From Paenalcaligenes sp052103955 (GTDB lineage Bacteria; Pseudomonadota; Gammaproteobacteria; Burkholderiales; Burkholderiaceae_B), in the NCBI GenBank assembly GCA_052103955.1, contig JBQELO010000003.1:236286-300285 (forward strand): a stretch of 64,000 nucleotides of DNA, given 5' to 3'. The notes below the pieces were generated by a model. That model searched no databases. It saw nothing but the letters and a program-made list of their open reading frames with translations, and had not been told where the DNA came from. Made by a program: the position numbers and the translations under genes. How positions within the stretch are numbered: the first letter of the stretch is position 1; the number at the start of each line of letters is the position of its first letter. Positions 44,057 to 53,018 of this stretch are shown piece by piece.

Positions 44057-44752
44057 TTACACGGTCACTTGCAAAGCAGTTTGCTCTAAATGCTCTTTCA
44101 AACCTGGTTCTAGCTGCAATTGTTTAGCCAGCTCATCTAAATAGGCTTTTTCCATAAATGTATCGGCTTCTGTTATCAACACACTCACCAAATACACCTC
44201 GGCTTTTTCTTCAGGGGTATGGGCGAGTTTTGCGATAGCAGCAGGGTCTGCTGGCCCCTCTAACTGTGCGGCCAACCACTGTTGTTCGGCCACGCCTGCT
44301 GGCAGCTTGGCAAACTCAGCGTCCAACAGGTTTTGTTCTTCTTGATTAATATGACCATCGGCTTTAGCTGCAGCAATCATGGCTGCCAATATCAAACGGC
44401 TTTGTTGCTCAACTACTGGTGCAGGTAATTGTTGAAATGCTGCTGGTGTAGTAGCGTTCGCCGTGGAACCGGCTACGGACTGCCCACCTTTTTGCTTCCA
44501 ATCACCATAGGCTTTGTACGCCAACGCACCCACTGCTGCCACACCACCATACATGGCAACCTTACCACCCATTTTTCTAAATTTCTTGTTGCCCAGCAGC
44601 AATGCCAGCGCTCCACCAGACAAGGCACCACCCGCAAAGCTTTTTCCCGAAAAAGAGTTTGAGGACGTTTCTTCATTGTTAGGCGTAGTCGCCGATTTGG
44701 TATAAGCCTGAGCTGACTGCAACAATTGCTGCAAAATATTCTGTAGCGACAT
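44057..44752 (-). CDS. DUF533 (YebE-like) membrane-associated protein with TerB-like domain
   Basis: 231 residues. A Ser/Thr/Asn-rich linker is followed by a Gly/Ala-rich hydrophobic part (about 37-85: SFAGGALSGGALALLLGNKK, VAMYGGVAAVGALAYKAY), typical of DUF533, and a helical TerB-like domain (about 112-225) with the acidic metal-like motif KADGHINQEEQNLLDAEF. Function unknown; E. coli YebE is envelope-stress induced. Own terminator; monocistronic. Confidence 0.82.
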   Translation of the reverse strand: MSLQNILQQLLQSAQAYTKSATTPNNEETSSNSFSGKSFAGGALSGGALALLLGNKKFRKMGGKVAMYGGVAAVGALAYKAYGDWKQKGGQSVAGSTANATTPAAFQQLPAPVVEQQSRLILAAMIAAAKADGHINQEEQNLLDAEFAKLPAGVAEQQWLAAQLEGPADPAAIAKLAHTPEEKAEVYLVSVLITEADTFMEKAYLDELAKQLQLEPGLKEHLEQTALQVTV

Positions 44753-44866
44753 GAGGCTTGTACTCCGAAAACAGTAGAAAGTAATTGTTAGATAAGTTTC
44801 TACGCAATTAGTTCAACAGCAGCAGCCTGATGACAACCTTTACTCCTTAGGTGGTTTATAAAACAA

Positions 44867-44899
44867 CTGCGCCGTACTTTGATTAAAAGTACGGCGCAG
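44867..44899 (-). terminator. Terminator of the ABC transporter/proline-racemase-family operon
   Basis: CTGCGCCGTACTTT / AAAGTACGGCGCAG stem followed by TTGTTTTAT on the minus strand. Confidence 0.87.
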
Positions 44900-44919
44900 C
44901 GTGTGATGACCGCCGTTTA

Positions 44920-45963
44920 TTAACGAACAATAAAACCAGCAGCCACTGGGTCATCGCGGTTGATTTGCCAACGTGCTGTTCCCAATACACTGGCTGTACC
45001 TTTCACGGTTGGGCGCACTGCACGCTTACCGTTAAGGTCTACCTCACCCAGCAAGCAGCCTTCAAATGTGCCGCTACCCAGCAAACCTTCAGAGCGTATA
45101 GGTTGATTCATACCCATTTTTCCACGCGCCTCAAACATGGCCATCATCGCGCTAGTGCCTGTACCGCCCGGTGAGCGATCCAATTGCCCCGCACTAAACA
45201 CGTGTACATTTTTGTACATAGCACCTTCAATCGTAGGCTGATGCCAGAAGGTAATAAAGTTCAAGTCGGTAATATGTGCTTGGGTTGGATGCTGTATGGG
45301 GTACACGGCATTAATTTGCTGGCGTGCTAGCAAGCCCATCTCAATAAGCTCACGGCCGTTATCTGGCGAAATACGTAGATCACTTTTGCACAAATCAATG
45401 ATGCCAAAGTAGTTCCCACCCCATACGATATCTGCATGCAACACACCATATTTAGGCAGTTCAATTTTGATATCTTGTGCTTCTACATAGGCTGGCACGT
45501 TTTCAAACTTAGTATGCAATACCTTTGCACCTTCGCTTGTGACTTCAGCCACCACCAAACCAGCTGTAGTTTCAAAACGGATGGTTGTCACACCACTAGG
45601 ATGACGGGGCACCATACCATGCGCCACCATGGCCATCGCCACCGCAATGGTGCCATGACCACACATGTGCGAGTATGTCTCACCGTCTATATAGATCAAA
45701 CCAGCATCGTAATCGGGGCTAGATGGTGGTGTTAGAAACACCCCAAACATATCATTATGCCCACGAGGTTCACGCATTAAGGCTTTACGCACCCAATCAT
45801 AGTTCTGGGTAAGAAACTGTCTTTTCTCCAGAACAGTGGACTGAAATGGATATGGAATACCACTATGAATAATGCATAATGGCTCCCCTTCCGTATGCGT
45901 GTAAATCACATCAAATACATCTGTAGTTTGCATTCCAATTAATGCAGGCGCTGGCATAGTCAT
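44920..45963 (-). CDS. Proline-racemase-family protein with Cys/Gly active-site pair (hydroxyproline epimerase or dehydratase)
   Basis: 347 residues of the PF05544 fold that covers proline racemase, 4-hydroxyproline 2-epimerase and trans-3-hydroxyproline dehydratase. The first catalytic Cys is C101 (SHMCGHGTIAV). The second site, usually Cys (racemase/epimerase) or Thr (dehydratase) in DRSP-x-GTGTSA, is Gly266 here. That argues against a classical two-base racemase and leaves a dehydratase or another reaction. Last gene of the ABC-transporter operon; its start overlaps the preceding permease stop (ATGA). The genomic context, a polyamine/amino acid transporter with a GlxA-like regulator, suggests catabolism of an imported proline derivative. 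Confidence 0.85.
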   Translation of the reverse strand: MTMPAPALIGMQTTDVFDVIYTHTEGEPLCIIHSGIPYPFQSTVLEKRQFLTQNYDWVRKALMREPRGHNDMFGVFLTPPSSPDYDAGLIYIDGETYSHMCGHGTIAVAMAMVAHGMVPRHPSGVTTIRFETTAGLVVAEVTSEGAKVLHTKFENVPAYVEAQDIKIELPKYGVLHADIVWGGNYFGIIDLCKSDLRISPDNGRELIEMGLLARQQINAVYPIQHPTQAHITDLNFITFWHQPTIEGAMYKNVHVFSAGQLDRSPGGTGTSAMMAMFEARGKMGMNQPIRSEGLLGSGTFEGCLLGEVDLNGKRAVRPTVKGTASVLGTARWQINRDDPVAAGFIVR

Positions 45964-46748
45964 TTTTTATCACTCGCAAAAACATCCAAACCTATCGTTA
46001 AATCCAAAACCACAATAACAATCAACGATATAAATATTGTTATTGCTGAAACAGCGGAAATCATTGGGTCTACGGAATACTGCACGTAGTTAAACAACTG
46101 CACGGGGGTGGTGTTCAACGACGCATTGGTATGGAACATAGATAGCTCCACGTTGATCCACGACGTAATAAAAGCGAAGAATGCACCCGACACAATGCCT
46201 GGTCGAATTAAGGGCAAAGTGATATATCTAAACGTCATCCACGGCGTAGCCCCCAAGTCAGCCGAAGCTCGTTCTAGCTGCAACTGGCTGTCATTGAACA
46301 AGGCATATACGGCACGTATCACAAAGGGAGTCACGATCACCACATGACCTACCAGCAATGACCAAAATGTTTGTGAAAACCCTAGCTGCGAGGTGAACTG
46401 CAATAACGCCGAACCTATAACCAAATAAGGCACAATCAAGGGCGCGTTAAACAAACTCGCCAAAAAGTCTTTACCAAAGAACGTTTCTCTAGCAGTGATC
46501 AACGCAACCGGTATGCCCAAAACGATGGCAATCACCGTGGCGCAAAAGGCCAACCACGTACTCAAAATGAATGCTTGTATGTAGGCTTGGTCCTCGAACA
46601 CTTTCACATACCATTGCAGGCTGATACCTTCTGGCGGAAAGCTTAAATAGCTGCTAGTGGTTAGCGATGAACCGATGATCACCACCAACGGTAAGATCAA
46701 AAACAAGATCACCAGAAAAGCAATTAAGGACACTATGGTTCTAGCCAT
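45960..46748 (-). CDS. ABC transporter permease (PotC-like)
   Basis: 262 residues, six membrane helices, with the EAA-loop motif ERASADLGATPWMTFRYITL that contacts the ATPase. Belongs to the spermidine/putrescine/iron(III)-type BPD permeases. Start overlaps the upstream permease stop by one base (TAATG) and its stop overlaps the next gene, so translation is coupled. Confidence 0.9.
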   Translation of the reverse strand: MARTIVSLIAFLVILFLILPLVVIIGSSLTTSSYLSFPPEGISLQWYVKVFEDQAYIQAFILSTWLAFCATVIAIVLGIPVALITARETFFGKDFLASLFNAPLIVPYLVIGSALLQFTSQLGFSQTFWSLLVGHVVIVTPFVIRAVYALFNDSQLQLERASADLGATPWMTFRYITLPLIRPGIVSGAFFAFITSWINVELSMFHTNASLNTTPVQLFNYVQYSVDPMISAVSAITIFISLIVIVVLDLTIGLDVFASDKK

Positions 46749-47578
46749 TACGCCGGCCTCCCTGTAGTACGCCCTAAGCGATTTGCAAAGGCGACCAACA
46801 CCAAGGTAGCCACCAGCAACACGATGCTGAGTGCCCCCCCATAATTAAAGTTAAAAACCGTGCTGTACTGCTGGAAGATCAGCATAGACAACAGCGTTAC
46901 TCGGCCACCTGATAACAGCGCTGGCGTCACGTATGCACTGACCGACAAGGCAAATACCATCATTGCCCCCGACGCTAACCCTGGTATGGTTTGTGGCAGG
47001 TTGATAAACCAAAAAGTCTGCATGGGGTTCGCCCCTAAATCTCGCGACGCATATTCCAAAGAGCGGTCCATATTGCTAATGGAAGCCCCCACTGAAATCA
47101 CCATAAAAGGCAGCAGGATGTAGACCAAACCAATCAAAATACCGGTTTCGGTGCCTAACAAGCGCAATGGCGTATCAATCAGCCCTACGTCTTGCAGCGT
47201 TTTATTTAAAAAACCATTTCTACCCAACAGCACCATCCAACCAAACGAGCGGACAATATTGCTAGTAAACAGAGGCACCAACAGCAAGATCACTAATGCA
47301 CGACGCCATGCTTGGCTAGGCACAAGCCGCACAATGAACCACGCCAAGGGATAGCCCAACAGCGCACAAATAATCGTGGTGTATAGACCTAGCTTTACCG
47401 TGACCCAAATCACACTCCAGTGATACTGATCCAGCAAAATCTCGCTGTAGTGCACAAAGCTAAAACTCTGCCCCTCAGTCAAACTAGACAACAGCACTAC
47501 CCCCAAGGGGAACAAAAAGAAGCACGCAAAAAACAGTATGGGTACGAAAAGCAGCTTGGCTAAACTTGAGTGACGCAT
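46748..47578 (-). CDS. ABC transporter permease (PotB-like)
   Basis: 276 residues with six helices and EAA-loop EYASRDLGANPMQTFWFINL. Forms the membrane channel with the PotC-like protein. It starts 3 bp after the ATPase gene ends. Confidence 0.9.
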   Translation of the reverse strand: MRHSSLAKLLFVPILFFACFFLFPLGVVLLSSLTEGQSFSFVHYSEILLDQYHWSVIWVTVKLGLYTTIICALLGYPLAWFIVRLVPSQAWRRALVILLLVPLFTSNIVRSFGWMVLLGRNGFLNKTLQDVGLIDTPLRLLGTETGILIGLVYILLPFMVISVGASISNMDRSLEYASRDLGANPMQTFWFINLPQTIPGLASGAMMVFALSVSAYVTPALLSGGRVTLLSMLIFQQYSTVFNFNYGGALSIVLLVATLVLVAFANRLGRTTGRPA

Positions 47579-47581
47579 TTC

Positions 47582-48616
47582 TTATGCCTCCAACGGACAT
47601 GCCTTACTGATATCAATACGTATAAAGACGGTTTGGCCGCTCTGTAGATGCAAGGTGTTTGCGCCCATACATCTAGCCGTCACCTCTAGTTCACCCGCGC
47701 GCAAAAAGAACATGCTGTGACTACCCAAATTCACAATCTCGTTAACCTGAGCTGCTATCCCTTCCTTGCTGTCTAGACTGATCCCCACATCCTCTGGGCG
47801 CACTAATAGCACCTGCGTCTGTTTAGTTGCTTGCGGTATGGGCTGTTGCGTTGCAGTTAGCCAGCACTGCGTATCACGGTGATACACGGGTAAAATATTG
47901 ACGTCACCAATAAACTCACCAACAAAACGCGTGGCAGGCTGGCTATACACCTCATCCCCCGTACCTATTTGCTCAATGCTGCCTTGGTTCATCACCACAA
48001 TGCGATCCGACATGGCCAATGCCTCTTCCTGGTCATGCGTCACAAAAATGAAAGAGATCGCCAGTTTTTCCTGCAGTGCTTTTAGCTCCATCTGCATACG
48101 TTTACGCAGTTTCAAATCCAATGCTGATAACGGCTCATCCAACAGCAGCAGTTTGGGTTTATTCACAATGGCACGTGCCAACGCTACACGCTGACGTTGC
48201 CCACCTGAAAGCTCTGACGGCATACGCTCGGCAAAGCCTTCTAGCCCCACTAACTCCAAGGCCTCTAGCGCTCGTTTTTTAGCCTCGACCGCAGATACGC
48301 CAGTACGCTGCGGCCCATACATCACATTCTTCACAATGCTCATGTGCGGGAACAAGGCATAGCTTTGAAACACCGTATTTAACTGACGTCGGTGCGCAGG
48401 CAGATACGTAATATCGGTAGCGTCATACACAATGCGGCCACTGTCCGGATGCAAAAAACCAGCGATCGTGGTGAGCAGCGTCGTTTTGCCACACCCACTA
48501 GGTCCTAACAACGTCAAAAACTCTCCTGGCATCACATCCAAATGAATGTCGCGTAACGCTCGATAATTGTTGGAATAGGTTTTATTAATGCCTTGGATGG
48601 ATAACAACGGCTTCAT
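47582..48616 (-). CDS. ABC transporter ATP-binding protein (PotA-like)
   Basis: 344 residues: Walker A GPSGCGKTTLL, signature LSGGQRQRVALARA, Walker B LLLLDEPLSALD, and a C-terminal TOBE domain (about 250-340) with LLVRPEDVGIS. Energises the polyamine-type importer. Separated from the solute-binding protein gene by about 100 bp with a hairpin. Confidence 0.92.
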   Translation of the reverse strand: MKPLLSIQGINKTYSNNYRALRDIHLDVMPGEFLTLLGPSGCGKTTLLTTIAGFLHPDSGRIVYDATDITYLPAHRRQLNTVFQSYALFPHMSIVKNVMYGPQRTGVSAVEAKKRALEALELVGLEGFAERMPSELSGGQRQRVALARAIVNKPKLLLLDEPLSALDLKLRKRMQMELKALQEKLAISFIFVTHDQEEALAMSDRIVVMNQGSIEQIGTGDEVYSQPATRFVGEFIGDVNILPVYHRDTQCWLTATQQPIPQATKQTQVLLVRPEDVGISLDSKEGIAAQVNEIVNLGSHSMFFLRAGELEVTARCMGANTLHLQSGQTVFIRIDISKACPLEA

Positions 48617-48663
48617 AGCTTGCTTACCTGCCTAGATGTTCAAACTGCACGAGTAGCCCGCCA

Positions 48664-48681
48664 GATGGGCTTAAGCCCATC
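48664..48681. repeat. Hairpin between solute-binding protein and ATPase genes
   Basis: GATGGGCTTAAGCCCATC, perfect 18-bp palindrome, extended by near-matching CC/GG flanks. Placed after the first gene of the operon, as RNA hairpins that raise binding-protein expression over the transporter subunits often are. Confidence 0.65.
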
Positions 48682-48715
48682 CGGATAACACGGTATCAAG
48701 AGTAAAAAGTGCGAC

Positions 48716-49744
48716 TTAGCGACGACCTAGTTCACGGTTCCACGTATCGGTCATCTCAGCACGTGCTTGGTTTACAGCCGTCCAATCCGATAGGTTTAGC
48801 GTATCCACCGAGCCGTTCAACCCCCACGGCATACGCTGCTGCAAAGTGTCGGGTAGCTCTACACCTTTTACAGCTGGGCCTAGGTAAAGTTTTTCTGCTA
48901 AACATGCCGCGGCCGCTGGTGTCATCGCAGCATTAATAAACTGTTGAGCAGCCTCTGGATGCGGTGCGTTTTTGATTTGATGCACCCTGGCATCCGTCGC
49001 CCATACTCCTTCTTTAGGCACAGCAAAACCTATGGGCAACCCTTTATCTGCCAAGTCCCATGCACCCACGTTAAAGTGAGCGCCTATGACAGCTTCACCT
49101 GCTTGAAATGCATTACTTGCTGCACCGGAACTGTCGTAATACGAGGCTACATCCAACTGTTTCAATTTCGCCCACATAGGGGTCATATCGTGTGGCGTTG
49201 CGCCAAACAAGTTTCCTAAAAACACCAAGAATGGAATACCTGATGAGTTAGCTGACGATGGCAGAATCACAGCCCCCGCGTATTGCTTATCCCACAATGC
49301 CTCCCAACTATCAGGAGCTTTCTGCACCTCGCGTGTGTCGTACGCTATACCTAATGAGTAATACCCAACGCTGACAGCAAAAGGCTGTCCGTTCGCATGG
49401 TAAATAGCCTGTGGCTGCATAGCGCTCATGTTCGGCAGCGCCTTACTATCCAGCGGTGCTAATAGGCCCTCTGCCTCGGCTATCTCACTAATCCCACCAT
49501 CCAAGAACACCACATCCAGCACAGGACGTGCCGACTGCTGACGCATTTTGGCCAAGCTGGTGGTGGAGGTACCAATTTCTGGAATCACACGGATGCCAGT
49601 GGCTTGTGTAAACGGCTGGGCAATACACGCATCGAAAGCCTCCCCCCAGTTGCCGCCATACCAAGCCACGCGTACCTCTTCGGCCTGAATACTTTGACTA
49701 AATAAAACTGCTCCCGCTAAGGCTGTGGCAAAACCTATTTTCAT
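48716..49744 (-). CDS. Extracellular solute-binding protein (PotD/PotF-like)
   Basis: 342 residues with a signal peptide (MKIGFATALAGAVLFSQSIQ, cleavage after Ala21). The mature protein fits the type 2 periplasmic binding fold of the spermidine/putrescine group (VAWYGGNWGEAFDACIAQPF). Delivers the substrate to the four-part importer. First gene of the minus-strand operon; divergent from the GlxA-like regulator. Ligand unproved: polyamine, amino acid derivative or opine are all possible, and the linked racemase-family gene favours a proline derivative. Confidence 0.88.
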   Translation of the reverse strand: MKIGFATALAGAVLFSQSIQAEEVRVAWYGGNWGEAFDACIAQPFTQATGIRVIPEIGTSTTSLAKMRQQSARPVLDVVFLDGGISEIAEAEGLLAPLDSKALPNMSAMQPQAIYHANGQPFAVSVGYYSLGIAYDTREVQKAPDSWEALWDKQYAGAVILPSSANSSGIPFLVFLGNLFGATPHDMTPMWAKLKQLDVASYYDSSGAASNAFQAGEAVIGAHFNVGAWDLADKGLPIGFAVPKEGVWATDARVHQIKNAPHPEAAQQFINAAMTPAAAACLAEKLYLGPAVKGVELPDTLQQRMPWGLNGSVDTLNLSDWTAVNQARAEMTDTWNRELGRR

Positions 49745-49794
49745 GGTTGTCTCCTATTATTTTCTTTTCATACTCACTATGATGGGAGCAAAGC

Positions 49795-49809
49795 TCAATT
49801 TAAAATTGA
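49795..49809. promoter_or_regulatory. Palindrome in the divergent promoter of the ABC operon
   Basis: TCAATTT-A-AAATTGA, perfect 15-bp palindrome midway between the divergent genes. Candidate operator of the GlxA-like regulator. Confidence 0.5.
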
Positions 49810-49860
49810 ACGATAACGACAAAAAAATGAATTATTACGACACCCAAAAAGGGAGCCCAC

Positions 49861-50871
49861 ATGGAGACGAACCTTGACGCTCACCCTACCCCACTACGGG
49901 TAGGAATAGTCATTTTGGATCAGTTCACCCTCACAGCTTTTGCCGGTTTTCTGGATGTGTTACGCCTTGGGGGCGATTACGGTGGTCACAGCAGGCAAAT
50001 ACATGTGAAGTGGGTAGTCATGAGCATGGACGGCAAAGACAGAAGGTCTAGTGCTGGCACCTTAATGACAGAACTACACCCACTGATAGAGCCAGAAAAT
50101 TTTGACTACATCGCTATTTGCGGCGGCAACAGTTACATAGAGCGTTCACCTTCCACTCCACTTCTGCAGTGGCTACAAGATGCAGCAGCTAAGCAAGTGA
50201 GCCTGCTGGGCATTTGCACGGGTACCTTTGCTCTGGCGCAAGCAGAGCTTATTGGCTCACTTCCAGTATGCGTGCATTGGAACGTAGTAGATGAGTTTTC
50301 TAAACGCTTTCCCACTGCCAGAACCAGCGTAGACAGTCTTTTTATTGATGCAGGAAAAATTATTACCTGCGCTGGCTCTACCGCTGCAATAGACCTAGCC
50401 TTACACATCCTAAAGCAGCACTTTGGGCGCGAAAAAGCTCAACAGGTTTTGCGTCACATGATGCTGCACAACATACGACCGGCGAGGCTGCCGCAAGCCC
50501 ATTTCATTGCCAACTTGGACGGCGTCAAAGATACGCGTATACACAAAGCCGTGCACTACATTGAGCAGCGCATCGATGATAGGTTACGCGTGCAAGATAT
50601 AGCCTCGCACATAGGAATGAGTGTGCGGCAATTAGAGCGGCTTTTTAAACAAGAGCTCAGCACTAGCCCCACCCGCTTTTATCAAAAGATGCGTGTGGAA
50701 TATGGCAAATGGTGGTTAATGAATACCTCTGACAGCATCACACAAATCGCCCTAAATTGCGGTTTTGCTGATACATCGCACTTTTCCAGAGAGTTCAAGT
50801 TGCACTTTAAGGTCAACCCTCAAAGCATACGCCAGCACGCAACTACGCACGCTGGCGCCTCTATGCTGTAG
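49861..50871 (+). CDS. GlxA-family AraC-type transcriptional regulator
   Basis: 336 residues: N-terminal DJ-1/PfpI-like domain (about 15-185, with ICTGTFALAQAELIG around the nucleophile-elbow position) and C-terminal AraC HTH (about 215-325; DRLRVQDIASHIGMSVRQLE and ITQIALNCGFADTSHFSREF). GlxA-like regulators of this type control catabolism of amino acid derivatives such as glycine betaine, carnitine or opines. Divergent from the transporter operon, its likely target. Confidence 0.88.
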   Translation: METNLDAHPTPLRVGIVILDQFTLTAFAGFLDVLRLGGDYGGHSRQIHVKWVVMSMDGKDRRSSAGTLMTELHPLIEPENFDYIAICGGNSYIERSPSTPLLQWLQDAAAKQVSLLGICTGTFALAQAELIGSLPVCVHWNVVDEFSKRFPTARTSVDSLFIDAGKIITCAGSTAAIDLALHILKQHFGREKAQQVLRHMMLHNIRPARLPQAHFIANLDGVKDTRIHKAVHYIEQRIDDRLRVQDIASHIGMSVRQLERLFKQELSTSPTRFYQKMRVEYGKWWLMNTSDSITQIALNCGFADTSHFSREFKLHFKVNPQSIRQHATTHAGASML

Positions 50872-50886
50872 CACTTTAGGCTTAGG

Positions 50887-50926
50887 CACAGTTATCCCCA
50901 CAAACTGTGCATAAGGTTGGGGATTG
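50887..50926. repeat. DnaA-box-like repeat element, copy 2
   Basis: Contains TTATCCCCA (50892-50900) and, on the other strand, TTATGCACA (50906-50914), a 9-of-9 match to the DnaA box TTATNCACA, followed by AAGGTTGGGGATTGC. Similar in order to the element at 43843-43884. Confidence 0.45.
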
Positions 50927-51012
50927 CTTTATAACAGCTTCATCCAACCCAGTAACGGCGCGTGTCTGGGGTTGCAAGAGCAATTTTTATACACTTTCCC
51001 AAACACACTGTT

Positions 51013-51783
51013 TCAGGCTACGCCACGACAACAAAATAAACCAGTGATCATGGTAAAGCTGCCTTCGTCCTCGTAGTGCAATGCCTCATGCACCTGCTTA
51101 GGCGCTACCTGTTGCAAATCACGTATGGCCTGTACGTTCAAGTCAGGTGTGCGCATGCGTTCTACCCAACTGCTAAACTCCAACCGTACTGGCCATGCTT
51201 GCGTGCCTTCTATCTTAAAGCCTGCATCGGCCAACATACGTTGCCACTCAGTTTCGGCGTAATCACGCACATGCGAGGTGTCGCGCAGTAATTCAATGGT
51301 TTGGAAGTGCGTATCAACTAAGGGGTTGGCATAACCCAATACATCTATCACTAACAATACACCACCCGGCTTCAATACCCGACGCGCTTCTAACAATGCT
51401 GCGGGTACATTGCCCCAGTGATGAGCGCTATAGCGAGTTGCCACCACATCAAACGATGCATCAGCGAAAGGCAAGCTTTCTACCATAGTCTGCACGGTTT
51501 CTATGTGCGACAAACCACGCTGCGTAGCGGCTTTTTCTACCACCTCTAGCATGCCTGGTGACGCATCGGCGGCTACCACTTTTGCCAAAGCAGGGGCCAA
51601 TGCAAAACTTAAATGCCCTGCCCCACAGCCTAAATCTAAGCCCACGCCTGTAGGCGCTGTATGCTGCGCCACATACGCTCCGGCAGCCTTCAAGTCGTCG
51701 CCTTGAGCATGTACAGCACTGCTTAAGTAAGCATTGGCTTGTGAGTCAAATTGGCTGTTCACAGATTCGTTATGGGTGCGCAT
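51013..51783 (-). CDS. Class I SAM-dependent methyltransferase (UbiE/COQ5-like)
   Basis: 256 residues. Motif I is GVGLDLGCGAGHLSFALA, then KVVAADASPGML and the post-motif SFDVVATRYSAHHWGNVPAA, close to the UbiE/BioC type. Chain length fits small-molecule methyltransferases. Substrate unknown; not linked to quinone genes here. Confidence 0.82.
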   Translation of the reverse strand: MRTHNESVNSQFDSQANAYLSSAVHAQGDDLKAAGAYVAQHTAPTGVGLDLGCGAGHLSFALAPALAKVVAADASPGMLEVVEKAATQRGLSHIETVQTMVESLPFADASFDVVATRYSAHHWGNVPAALLEARRVLKPGGVLLVIDVLGYANPLVDTHFQTIELLRDTSHVRDYAETEWQRMLADAGFKIEGTQAWPVRLEFSSWVERMRTPDLNVQAIRDLQQVAPKQVHEALHYEDEGSFTMITGLFCCRGVA

Positions 51784-51984
51784 GTCGTTCTCCAGTTAAA
51801 GAAGCTCTACCCTAACAGGTCTATAAACCAGTACAAGACCATTGCTCATACTGGTATAAAAAACACCTGTAAAGCATGGCATTTGCATCAGTACTTTGCT
51901 CTAAAACTCTCATCCATACACTCTACCTAGGCTGCGGGGTACACTCTCGCTGATCAGGCTGTAGATTTATGGGAGAGTACTGAC

Positions 51985-52326
51985 ATGTATGAGAAAAAAG
52001 GAAGCCCTCTTTTAACCCGGGGCGACTTTCTCAAGCGCATGCTCTGGCACACGCTTGCAGCATTAGTATTAATTATGCTGGTGTTTTTATTTGGTGTATT
52101 GGGCCAAGTAGCCGTTGAAGATATTTCATTGCACGATGCGTTTTTAAATACGGCATTATTGTTGGGTGGTATAGGTACTCACAGCATGCCTCAAAGCATT
52201 GCAGGCAAACTTTTTATTGCCATCTATGGTTTTGTGACGGGTTTGCTGTTCATTGCCTCTATAGGCATGATCCTAGCTCCTGTAGCACACAGAATCATGC
52301 ACAAGTTTCATTTGGATGAAGACTAA
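51985..52326 (+). CDS. Small two-helix membrane protein with ion-channel-like pore loop
   Basis: 113 residues: membrane helix (about 18-42), a short re-entrant segment (about 49-66) and a second helix (about 74-100). The middle reads LHDAFLNTALLLGGIGTHSM followed by AGKLFIAIYGFVTGLLF, arranged like the pore loop and inner helix of 2TM potassium channels, but the TVGYGD filter is replaced by GGIGTH. It belongs to a common uncharacterised proteobacterial family. Channel activity is not shown. Confidence 0.65.
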   Translation: MYEKKGSPLLTRGDFLKRMLWHTLAALVLIMLVFLFGVLGQVAVEDISLHDAFLNTALLLGGIGTHSMPQSIAGKLFIAIYGFVTGLLFIASIGMILAPVAHRIMHKFHLDED

Positions 52327-52477
52327 ATCTCTACATGCATGATGATAGGCGCGTCATAACGCGCCTATGGTATTAACAATTTGTAATACATGCATCCTTA
52401 CCCCTAGTGCGAATTTAGCTATATTTCCCCTAGCTTTAAACTTTCACTCACCCATATTTGCGCATAGGGAAATCAGC

Positions 52478-52834
52478 ATGTCTACATCCTTTACTAACCT
52501 GCAATTAAAATCCGAACTGACGATTGCAGAGATCATTGGCCACGGGATTATTTGGATACTACTCAGTATTGTTACCTTTGGTTTGGCCCTGTTTGTGTTT
52601 CCGTACTACATGCAGAAATTTATCATCAGCCAAACCTATGCCTATGATCAGCAAGGCCAACGCGTGGGTAGACTGGTGTGCACCATAGACTTAGCCAGCA
52701 TCATTGGCAACATTGTGCTGTGGGCCATTATTAGTGTGCTGACTTTAGGCTTGGGCTACTTGATTTTTATGTACAAAATTAACGCACACTGCATGAGCCA
52801 CACCAAAATCATTGGGGTAAATGAAGTGCTGTAA
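52478..52834 (+). CDS. Small membrane protein, DUF6693-like
   Basis: 118 residues from the ATG at 52478, which has an AGGGA ribosome site; the open frame extends upstream without a good start. Two membrane segments (about 21-41 and 73-96), connected by the polar YAYDQQGQRVGRLVCTID. I recognise the family loosely (DUF6693); function unknown. Terminator follows. Confidence 0.72.
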   Translation: MSTSFTNLQLKSELTIAEIIGHGIIWILLSIVTFGLALFVFPYYMQKFIISQTYAYDQQGQRVGRLVCTIDLASIIGNIVLWAIISVLTLGLGYLIFMYKINAHCMSHTKIIGVNEVL

Positions 52835-52854
52835 CCACGCAATAGATCCGTATC

Positions 52855-52881
52855 AACCGCCCACGCTATGGGCGGTTTTTT
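52855..52881 (+). terminator. Terminator after the DUF6693-like gene
   Basis: AACCGCCCA, 5-nt loop, TGGGCGGTT followed by T residues. Confidence 0.9.
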
Positions 52882-53018
52882 CATGCCTGTCGCTTCGCCA
52901 TGTGTGTGCATCACCGTAACACGCCCCTCGCCTCGCTAGTGCTGAGCTTCCCTTTTATTCTCAGCGCTGTCTACAATACCTTATAGCGTTAATCTTTTTT
53001 CTGCTGAGGTAGCCCACG

